This document shows, one piece after another, positions 16,134 to 23,530 of a stretch of 64,000 nucleotides of DNA. The translations under genes were made by a program, and so were the position numbers. The notes beneath the pieces were generated by a model, which ran no database searches, was not told the origin of the DNA, and was given only the letters and a program-made list of their open reading frames with translations. The stretch spans positions 80,573 through 144,572 of the forward strand of contig NZ_PJCH01000016.1 of assembly GCF_002943565.1 (NCBI RefSeq), read 5' to 3'. Every line of letters begins with the position of its first letter. Position 1 is the first letter of the stretch. This DNA is from Hyphococcus luteus (GTDB lineage: Bacteria; Pseudomonadota; Alphaproteobacteria; Caulobacterales; Parvularculaceae).

Positions 16134-19100
16134 AGTCGCCCGCCAGCGAGCCGCCGCGTTACACAAAGCGCTCGTTGATGGTGGCGCGAGCCCGAATGAT
16201 CCCTATGCCTTTGTTCTTCGCGAAGCCGAGCGACGTGATATCGAAGTCCGATCCTATCCTCCAGGAGACCAGATGCTGGAGGGAGGGCGCGCCCTCCTCG
16301 ATCCCGAAGCCCGTTCGATACGCCATGAGCAAACAGGCGATAGATTTCTCGACGCCTTCTTCGTAGCTCACGAAATCGGCCACGATGAATTTGGCGGCCG
16401 TGTCGATCTCTCGGCGACGTCCGAAATGGACCTTGCGCGCTCGGCTGATCCCGCCGCGACGGGCGCCGACCGGGTAGTCGATTACAGCCAAAAGGCCCGC
16501 CAGGAAGTCCAGATGGACCTATTCGCGAGGGAGTTTCTGCTGCCCCGCCCGGTCGCCAGACAGTGGCATGTCGAACACGGAATGTCAGCCGCCAAGATCG
16601 CTGAAAAGCTCGGCGCTCCTTACGATATGGTCGCCGTGCAACTCTTCGACGCACTCCTCCTGCCAGACGTGCAGCTTGAGCAAGTAAAACCAGCCTCGCC
16701 AAAGCCGCTCAATGTAAAGCAATCAGATGCAGCATCCCACGACGGACCCGCCCTTTTGCTAAGGGCCGGTCCCGGCACCGGTAAAACCCAGACCCTGATC
16801 GGTCGCCTCTCCTCCTTGAAGGACAAATCGATCGATCCCGCCTCTATCCTTGTGCTGACCTTTTCCAACAAGGCTGCCGAGGAGATGACAAACCGGGCAA
16901 TGCAGGTTTGGCCAGATGCGGCGGGCTCGCTTTGGATCGGTACGTTCCACGCCTTCGGGCTCGACCTTATCCGGCGGTTTCATGATCGTCTTGATTTGCC
17001 TCAGGATCCGAGGCTCCTCGATGCCGCCGAAGCGATTTCCCTTCTGGAAAATGAGTTTGCACGTCTCGATCTCAAGCATTTCCGCGATCTCTGGGATCCG
17101 ACCGATAAGCTGCGCGATATCCTTTCCGCAATTTCACGCGCAAAGGATGAGGTTGCCGACGCTGATCTTTATGCGGCGCTTGCGCAAACCATGCGTGACA
17201 CCGCCACGAACGATGACGATCGTATCCGAGCGGAAAAATGTCTGGAGATTGCGACCATCTACCAGACCTACGAAATCCTGAAGGCACAACACGGGGCGGT
17301 TGATTTCGGCGATCTCGTCGCCCGACCCGCCTCACTTCTCGAAAACGACTCTTCTGTGCGGAATCAGCTCCGAACGAGATATAAACATATCCTCGTCGAC
17401 GAGTATCAGGACGTCAATCGCGCAAGCGTCCGCCTCCTGACCGCACTCAAGCCAAGCGGCGAAGGGCTCTGGGTCGTCGGTGACAGCAAGCAGTCAATCT
17501 ACCGATTCCGCGGCGCATCCTCATACAATATGTCGCGTTTCGGTAATGAGGATTTCCCAGGCGGCGTGGTCAAGGATCTGCTGACCAATTATCGTTCGCG
17601 CCAGGAGATCTGCGATGCTTTCGCCGGCTTCGCCTCCCAAGAAATGATCGCAGCGGAGCCTGGTTTCTCCGTAGATGCGCACCGCGGCGCTTCCGGTCTC
17701 AAGCCGCTGCTCGTCACGGTCGGTACAAAAGACGACGAACTGGAAGAGATCGCAGCACGCATTAAAGCGCTTGAGGCAGCTGGCGTTCCGTATAAAGATC
17801 AGGCGGTTCTCTGCAAGGCGAATGATCGCCTTTCCGAAGTTGCCGGAGGGCTTGAAGGTCGCGGCGTGCCTGTCCTTTTTCTCGGCCCGCTCTTTGACCG
17901 ACCAGAAGTCAAGATCGCTCTTTCTCTACTTTCGTTGTTGGTCGATCCGCGCGCCATGGGCCTCGCCGCTACCTCTCGGCTCCCCGAATTCTCAATCCCA
18001 CTCAACGACATCGCAGAGTGTGCCAGCGTCCTGGCGACGGCATCGGGACTCGCACCGCTCGAATGGAAGACTCGCCTCGCCGAGTCGAGCGTGCTTTCCA
18101 GGTCCGGAAAAGTCGGCTTTGACGGATTGGTGGAGGCGTTACGGGATTTGTCGCCCGAAACAACGCCCTGGCGCGCCTTCGCCTCCATCTATCTCGATCA
18201 TTCCCGTCTCGCTGCCAAGGCCCATCATGACATCGCCGCCGGAAACCCGCTTCCGGCAATCGCCTTATGGCAGTTCCAGAATTTCCTTAGATCAGCGCGT
18301 TACGAACGGCGCGGATTTCCGATTACGGATCTCCTGAACCACATCCGCCGCCTCGTGGTGCTGGCAGATGAACGTGAACTTCGTGACCTTCCCGCCGCCG
18401 CTCAATCATTGAATGCCGTTCGCCTGCTGACTATCCACAAGAGCAAGGGGCTGGAGTTCAAAGCGTTGCACTTGCCGTCATTGACGAAAGGCTCGCTTCC
18501 TCAACACGCAGGACAGATGCGCGGACTTCCGCCGCCAGACGGCATGATCGAAAGTGCGCCGCATCGGGGTGAAGACGCCCTCAAATCCGGGCATGACGAA
18601 GAACAGGAATGTTTGTTCTTTGTCGCGCTGTCCCGTGCCGAAGATCGCCTCATTCTTTACGCCCCGTCCTTGCAAAAGGGAGGACGGCGTCAAAACCGTT
18701 CGCCCTTCATTGATCGCATTGCCGATCTCCTGGTGTCCGAAAAACCCTTATCCGGCAACGGCGCCGACACGTCGCCGGAGCGAAGGGTCGAGGTCTCCTT
18801 TGACAGCCCTCTCACGATCTCTCCGGCGCAGCTTGCCCTCTTCGAGAAATGTCCTCGGAGATTCTTTTACACCCATGTCCTGCGGCTCGGCGGGCGGCGC
18901 ACAGAAACCCCTTACATGAAAATGCACGCTTCGGTTCAGTCGGCCATCGATGCATTGCTTCGCGGGGATGACGACGATTTCGAGCGTCACTGGGCGGAAC
19001 GGGGACCGGCGGACGATCCGAACGCCGCCGCCTATAAAGCGGCGGCGGAAAGGCTCCTTGGCTATTTGAAACGGCTGCGTGACGGCGATGAGCCGCTTCC

Positions 19101-19497
19101 GCTGGAAGAACTGAGCTTTGACATTGGCGACGCAAAGATCGTCGTGAGGCCCCATGATCGCGTCCGCGCCAGAGATGGCCGCATCATACTGCGCCGCATC
19201 TGGACCGGCCGCCAGACTTCCGGCGCGATGGAAGATCTCGACGCCACGGCTTTCCAGCTGGCTGGCGGCACCTCAGCCAATATTCAGTTCGTCTTTCTGA
19301 CGGACGAGATCGCCGAGCCGGTGCACCTCACAGGCACCAAGCTAAATAATCGTCGGGATCGGATCGAAACGGTTGTCGCCGCTATCCAAGTGGGATCATT
19401 TCCCGCCGCACCGAGCCGCTCCTGCCCTCGCTGCCCTCACTTCTTTATCTGCTCCGACCCGCCTGCCGGTCGGCTTCTTAAAAAAAACCTCTTCTGA
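16120..19497 (+). CDS. ImmA/IrrE peptidase - UvrD-like helicase - degenerate AddB-type nuclease fusion
   Basis: An 1125-residue three-part protein. Residues 1-150 are a zinc metallopeptidase with H84-E-I-G-H88 and a third-ligand Glu at about 129 ([15 protein letters not shown]). Residues about 210-850 are a superfamily-1 UvrD/Rep helicase with Walker A AGPGTGKT (216-223), VDEYQD (D427-E428), [17 protein letters not shown] and a motif-[14 protein letters not shown]. The C-terminus resembles the RecB/AddB nuclease with Fe-S cysteines C911, C1102, C1105 and C1111 (spacing C-x2-C-x5-C at the end). The catalytic DxK is replaced: the strand reads LRRIWTG, with R1026 and W1028 where D and K are expected. 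It therefore probably unwinds and grips DNA without cutting, and may signal through proteolysis. It is the last gene of a five-gene coupled operon. Confidence 0.85.
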   Translation: MDPLEVARQRAAALHKALVDGGASPNDPYAFVLREAERRDIEVRSYPPGDQMLEGGRALLDPEARSIRHEQTGDRFLDAFFVAHEIGHDEFGGRVDLSATSEMDLARSADPAATGADRVVDYSQKARQEVQMDLFAREFLLPRPVARQWHVEHGMSAAKIAEKLGAPYDMVAVQLFDALLLPDVQLEQVKPASPKPLNVKQSDAASHDGPALLLRAGPGTGKTQTLIGRLSSLKDKSIDPASILVLTFSNKAAEEMTNRAMQVWPDAAGSLWIGTFHAFGLDLIRRFHDRLDLPQDPRLLDAAEAISLLENEFARLDLKHFRDLWDPTDKLRDILSAISRAKDEVADADLYAALAQTMRDTATNDDDRIRAEKCLEIATIYQTYEILKAQHGAVDFGDLVARPASLLENDSSVRNQLRTRYKHILVDEYQDVNRASVRLLTALKPSGEGLWVVGDSKQSIYRFRGASSYNMSRFGNEDFPGGVVKDLLTNYRSRQEICDAFAGFASQEMIAAEPGFSVDAHRGASGLKPLLVTVGTKDDELEEIAARIKALEAAGVPYKDQAVLCKANDRLSEVAGGLEGRGVPVLFLGPLFDRPEVKIALSLLSLLVDPRAMGLAATSRLPEFSIPLNDIAECASVLATASGLAPLEWKTRLAESSVLSRSGKVGFDGLVEALRDLSPETTPWRAFASIYLDHSRLAAKAHHDIAAGNPLPAIALWQFQNFLRSARYERRGFPITDLLNHIRRLVVLADERELRDLPAAAQSLNAVRLLTIHKSKGLEFKALHLPSLTKGSLPQHAGQMRGLPPPDGMIESAPHRGEDALKSGHDEEQECLFFVALSRAEDRLILYAPSLQKGGRRQNRSPFIDRIADLLVSEKPLSGNGADTSPERRVEVSFDSPLTISPAQLALFEKCPRRFFYTHVLRLGGRRTETPYMKMHASVQSAIDALLRGDDDDFERHWAERGPADDPNAAAYKAAAERLLGYLKRLRDGDEPLPLEELSFDIGDAKIVVRPHDRVRARDGRIILRRIWTGRQTSGAMEDLDATAFQLAGGTSANIQFVFLTDEIAEPVHLTGTKLNNRRDRIETVVAAIQVGSFPAAPSRSCPRCPHFFICSDPPAGRLLKKNLF

Positions 19498-19539
19498 CTT
19501 ACCGGTTCGCGCCACCGGGCGCGATTGACCTTCTGCAAG

Positions 19540-19559
19540 CGGGCGCGAGGTCGCGCTCG
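19540..19559 (+). other. GC-rich hairpin between two operons
   Basis: CGGGCGCGA, a two-base turn, then TCGCGCTCG gives a nine-pair stem with one G-T pair. There is no T-run, so it is not a classical terminator. It lies 43 bases after the peptidase-helicase stop and 24 bases before the multiubiquitin gene's start. It may reduce read-through or protect the RNA end. Confidence 0.35.
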
Positions 19560-19582
19560 CCCCAATAGAAGGACTTTGTTTA

Positions 19583-20497
19583 GTGACTGATTTTCCTGAC
19601 GAAAACGATGTCGACGACCTCGCCGAGGCCGTCCGCGACAATCGCCCCCTGCGTGCTGGGGCTCGCTTCCGCGTGCTCATGGCAGATGAGACGCTCGACT
19701 TCAAGCCCGTCATCTTTGACGACCCGAAGCCGCTCGGCCGCCAATTCGTTGAAGCGGTCGGCGGGGCGCCCGTTCACGAATATGTCGCGATCGCCATTCT
19801 GCCCGATGGCGATTTCGAGGATATCCGACTCGATGAGCAGTATGATCTACGCGGCCGCGGTGCCGAGCGCGTGCTCGTCGTCCGGACCGACCGGAAATTT
19901 CTCTTCAAGATCGACGACGCTGATCTTGAATGGCCGCGCCGTTTCATCAGCGGTTTCGTTGCGAAAAAACTCGCCCGACTCGCGCCCAACTACGCGCTCT
20001 GGCTCGACGTTCCGGGCGGCCACGACCAAAAGATCCAGGATTGCGATCTCATCGATCTCGGCAAGCCGGGCGTTGAGCGCTTTATCTCGATTATCGACGA
20101 AACGACCGAAGGACGGGAGCTGATCCCGTCCGCGGACCGCAGCTTCCTCGAGAGTCACGACGTCGCCTTCGAGGTGCTCAACGAGGGCGGGAAGATCGCC
20201 GTGATTCTCGAGGACTTTCCGCTTCCGGACGGCAAGTTCGATCACGCGACCGCCGACATTTTGATCATCTTGCCGCCGGGCTATCCGGACGTGGCGCCCG
20301 ATATGTTCTACACCTCGCCGCGCCTCAAACTCGCCAGCATCGGACGTGAACCGCGGGCCGCCAACGCCGCTTACGATTTCGGCGGCCGTACATGGCAGCG
20401 CTGGTCTCGCCACTGCAACGCCTGGCGGCCCGGCATTGACGGGCTGCAGACCATGGTCGCCCGCGTACGTCGCGCCCTTGAAGAAGCGCGCGCCTGA
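19583..20497 (+). CDS. Multiubiquitin - E2-like fusion (Prok-E2_E type)
   Basis: A 304-residue protein. Two ubiquitin-like beta-grasp repeats are visible (about residues 25-85, with GRQFVEAVGGAPVHEYVAI and LDEQYDLRGRGAERV, and about 88-160, with KFLFKIDDADLEWPRRFISG and CDLIDLGKPGVERFI). This is the multiubiquitin pattern of F/Y-x-I-D, ptG-x-x-I and D-L-x-x-x-G-x-E-x-F. The C-terminal 120 residues are an E2-like domain with ILPPGYPDVAPDMFY and GRTWQRWSRHCNAWRPGIDG; C278 is a candidate for the acceptor residue. In bacteria such fusions occur with E1 and JAB proteins in ubiquitin-like conjugation pathways. The GTG start is supported by AAGGA upstream. The gene overlaps the JAB-E1 gene by one base. 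Confidence 0.88.
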   Translation: MTDFPDENDVDDLAEAVRDNRPLRAGARFRVLMADETLDFKPVIFDDPKPLGRQFVEAVGGAPVHEYVAIAILPDGDFEDIRLDEQYDLRGRGAERVLVVRTDRKFLFKIDDADLEWPRRFISGFVAKKLARLAPNYALWLDVPGGHDQKIQDCDLIDLGKPGVERFISIIDETTEGRELIPSADRSFLESHDVAFEVLNEGGKIAVILEDFPLPDGKFDHATADILIILPPGYPDVAPDMFYTSPRLKLASIGREPRAANAAYDFGGRTWQRWSRHCNAWRPGIDGLQTMVARVRRALEEARA

Positions 20498-21894
20498 TGA
20501 CTGAGCTCGACCTCATTCTGCAGGCGCCGCACGAGGCCGATATTCGGTCCTTGCTGTCGATGGGAGCCGGCGTCGAAACCGCCGGCTACCTCCTTTTTGG
20601 CCTCGCCGACATCGCCGCGGACCCCTGGAGCGGGCGTCCGCGGCGGCGTTTCGTCTCGCACGCGTTTCGCTCCATTCCCGCAGCGCACGCGGTATCGGCC
20701 TCAGCCGTCCATGTCACCTGGTCGACGGACGGCTTCATGCGGCTACTAGGCGACGCCGTAAATGAGGGGCTCATTCCCGCCATCGTGCACACCCACCCCG
20801 GAGGTCCCGCCGCATTTTCCGGCCAGGACGACCGTAATGAAGCGGAGCTTGCGCGAACGGCCTCGCTGAAAGGCGCTCCGGGGTTAATCAGCCTCCTAAT
20901 TAATGGCGAGGGCTTGATCGCCGCACGGTATTGGGCCGGGCGAGATCGGCACGAACCAATCTCCCGCATTCTACATGCCGGTTCGCGGATTACGATTACA
21001 GAGACGGCGGGCCCTGGCGTCTCGCCGGACTTCCTCGATCGTCAAATCCGTCTTTTCGGGGATAGGGCCAATGCGACGATCGCAAATCTTCGGTGCGGCG
21101 TAGCCGGCGGCGGCGGGACGGGCAGCGCAGTGCTTCCGCTGCTAATGCGTCATGGCGTGCGCAACGCCATATTGTTCGAAAAGGATGCTGCGGACCATTC
21201 CAATCTCAATCGTCTCCACGGCGCCCGCCGCACTGACGCCGATGTGGGGGCGCCGAAAGCCGAGATCCATCAACGCACTGTCCGTGAAGCCGATCTAGGC
21301 ATGAATCTCGTCACACTGAACGCTTTCGCAGGCGATCCGGAAAGTTGGGATGCATTGAAGGCCTGCGACGTGATCTTTTCTTGTACGGACGATCACGCCG
21401 GCCGTCTCTTTCTCAACCGGTTCAGTCGTTTCTACGGCATCCCCGTTATCGATGTGGGTCTCGCGATGCAGCGGCGCACTGACGGCGGTTTCGACCTTTT
21501 TGCGCGGGTCTCGACGCTTGTGGCGGGACATGCCTGCCTCGTCTGCGGAAACAATGTCAATCCCCGCCGCGCCCGAGAAGAAACCCTGATGCGACGCGAT
21601 CCGGACGCCTACGAGGCGTTGAAAAAGGAAGCCTATGTGCTGGGCGAAGGCGAGCCTGCGCCTGCCGTCGCCGCTTTCACGACGGAAGCAGGCTGTCTAG
21701 CGATTGGCGAACTCCTTGCCGCGGTGACCGGGTTTCATGGCGACTCCGGCATGCGCCCCGTCCGTATCCGGCGGTTTCACGCCTGCGACGACCGGTTTCC
21801 AGCGATCGCAAAGAGTCCAGAGTGCCCGGCTTGCGAAGCGACCTCCACGCTGGGCCGCGGCGACTGCGATCCCTTTTTGGACATGGTGACGTGA
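20497..21894 (+). CDS. JAB deubiquitinase - E1 (ThiF-like) fusion
   Basis: A 465-residue bifunctional protein. The N-terminal JAB/MPN domain has the full JAMM zinc site: E27 (VETAGYLLFG) and H98-T-H100-P, followed by S108 and D111. The C-terminal part is a ThiF/E1 adenylating domain with G-G-G-G-T-G-S at about residues 204-210, EKDAADHSNLNRL, and zinc-binding CxxC pairs (CLVC and CPAC). It should activate the C-terminus of a ubiquitin-like protein with ATP and, through JAB, process or remove it. The partner is the multiubiquitin-E2 gene directly upstream. Confidence 0.9.
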   Translation: MTELDLILQAPHEADIRSLLSMGAGVETAGYLLFGLADIAADPWSGRPRRRFVSHAFRSIPAAHAVSASAVHVTWSTDGFMRLLGDAVNEGLIPAIVHTHPGGPAAFSGQDDRNEAELARTASLKGAPGLISLLINGEGLIAARYWAGRDRHEPISRILHAGSRITITETAGPGVSPDFLDRQIRLFGDRANATIANLRCGVAGGGGTGSAVLPLLMRHGVRNAILFEKDAADHSNLNRLHGARRTDADVGAPKAEIHQRTVREADLGMNLVTLNAFAGDPESWDALKACDVIFSCTDDHAGRLFLNRFSRFYGIPVIDVGLAMQRRTDGGFDLFARVSTLVAGHACLVCGNNVNPRRAREETLMRRDPDAYEALKKEAYVLGEGEPAPAVAAFTTEAGCLAIGELLAAVTGFHGDSGMRPVRIRRFHACDDRFPAIAKSPECPACEATSTLGRGDCDPFLDMVT

Positions 21895-21895
21895 T

Positions 21896-22270
21896 ATGAA
21901 GAGCTTGTTCATCAATATCGTCCGCCGCCTTGGGTTCCTGAAGGCGGATTTTATCGCCGAGACGAGGCCGCGCCTTCCCAGACAGGACGGATCCGTCTCG
22001 CCGGATTTCGTGCTCGCCAAGGACGGCGGGATCAAAAAATGGGCGTCCTTGCGCTGTCCTGGCGGCTGCGGACGACGGATCGATCTCTCACTCAACCCTC
22101 ATCAGCGGCCTCGCTGGTCCGTCACCCTTGATTGGTGGCGACGCCCGACCGTCAGCCCATCGGTTCACCAGCGAAACGCCTGCGGGTGCCATTTCTGGAT
22201 AAAAAGGGGCCAGGTGAACTGGTGCAAGAACGGACGGCCGCAAATGCACTTGAATGCCGCGAAGAAATAA
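21896..22270 (+). CDS. DUF6527-like zinc-binding protein of the ubiquitin-like operon
   Basis: A 124-residue protein with the pattern CPGGCGRRIDLSLNP, RWSV, TVSPSVHQRNACGCHFWIKRGQVNWC. This resembles the DUF6527 family of short zinc-finger proteins that close bacterial E1/E2/JAB operons. Four or more cysteines and a histidine (CxxxC, CGCH, WC) can hold one or two metal ions. The gene begins one base after the JAB-E1 stop. Its function is unknown; a substrate or adaptor role is suggested only by conserved neighbourhood. I am confident of the resemblance but cannot check the family assignment. Confidence 0.8.
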   Translation: MKSLFINIVRRLGFLKADFIAETRPRLPRQDGSVSPDFVLAKDGGIKKWASLRCPGGCGRRIDLSLNPHQRPRWSVTLDWWRRPTVSPSVHQRNACGCHFWIKRGQVNWCKNGRPQMHLNAAKK

Positions 22271-22400
22271 CTTGCGGGAATAAGGCTTTGGGTGGTGTTT
22301 TGAAGAAGTTATTGTCGCCTTTACAGCGGCGATTTCTGATCCGCTATTTCCTCAGATCGCGCATTGTCTGCGCCCTGAGAAGGAGAGTTTGGAGATTCCG

Positions 22401-23530
22401 ATGGCCTTTCGCCTGATTCATGCGTCTGACCTACACCTCGGTAGGCGGTTTGCAAATATTCCGCAGCCGCCGGACGGAAATATCCGTGGTCGGCTCATGG
22501 AGGCGCGGCATGCGTCGATTTCCCGAATTGCAAAGGTTGCTCATGACAGAAATGCAAAGCATATCCTCCTCGCAGGGGATACGTTCGACACCGCAACGCC
22601 CTCAGATTCGGTGGTGCGGCAGGCCCTTACCGCCATGGGTGAGAATGCGGACATTCACTGGTGGCTCCTGCCCGGCAATCACGACAATCTGAAGGATGCA
22701 GAGCCTCTCTGGGAAACGATCACACGCGACGCGCCCGCGAATGTACACGCGCTGGCCGACGCGTCGGCCGTCGAACTGGCGCCTAAGATATTTCTTTTCC
22801 CCTGCCCGGTCGCTTTTCGTTCCTCTGGACGCGATCTGACAGCGAACTTAATGGATATACCGGCGACAAAGGGCGCCTTGCGGATCGGTCTCGCGCATGG
22901 TGGCGTCGTCGATTTACCGACAGCGGTGCTCACATTCCGCCCGACAGAGACCGTAGCGCCCGGCTCGATTATCTTGCGCTTGGCGACTGGCACGGACGTC
23001 TCCAAATCAGCGATCGCACACATTATAGCGGCAGCCCCGAACAGGATCGGTTCAAGCATGGACGGCGCGGTGTCTGCCTGAGCGTGACATTAGAAGGTCC
23101 TGGCGCGCCGCCTACGGTCGAAGAGGTCGAGACGGGCGCGTTTCTGTGGATCAACACCGAATTACCGCTTCTTCCGAACACGGATTGTGCACGAGCGCTG
23201 GAGGCGGTGTTACCAGATGAAGGCCGCCGCGACATTCTGATCCGCGTCCGAGCGACAGGCTGGGCCAGTCTGCAACAGCAAGCGGATTTGCGCCAGGCGG
23301 CTGCTCGTCTCGGGCCGGACTTTGCGCACTTCGACTTTGATACGAATATGCTCGGCACAACCTACGACGACGCCGACCTCGATGACATCGACAAGGCAGG
23401 CGCGCTCCGGCTTGCTGCAAATCGCCTAAAAGAAGGCACCGAGTCGGAAACGCTATCCGCAGAGGAACGCGCTGTGTCGGCTGGCGCTCTCGCCCGCTTG
23501 TATGCATATGTGAAGGAGGCGGCGGAATGA
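22401..23530 (+). pseudogene. SbcD/Mre11-like metallophosphoesterase, interrupted by one frameshift
   Basis: The first part (from ATG 22401, GGAG upstream) reads FRLIHASDLHLGRRF, LLAGDTFD and LLPGNHDN, the classic calcineurin-like phosphoesterase motifs, then IGLAHGGVVD. In that frame the text after about 22962 becomes nonsense. Reading the neighbouring frame from 22964 gives LDYLALGDWHGRLQIS and then THYSGSPEQDRFKHG, the expected next block, and continues to 23530. Adding one base at the GG near 22962-22964 restores a protein of about 376 residues. The C-terminal part overlaps the ATPase gene start by four bases. This is either a real inactivation or a sequencing error. The partner ATPase gene is intact. 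Confidence 0.85.

Noticed and set aside
19540..19559. Rho-independent terminator between the peptidase-helicase and ubiquitin-like operons
   Set aside because: The hairpin lacks a following T-run, so it is noted as a hairpin only.
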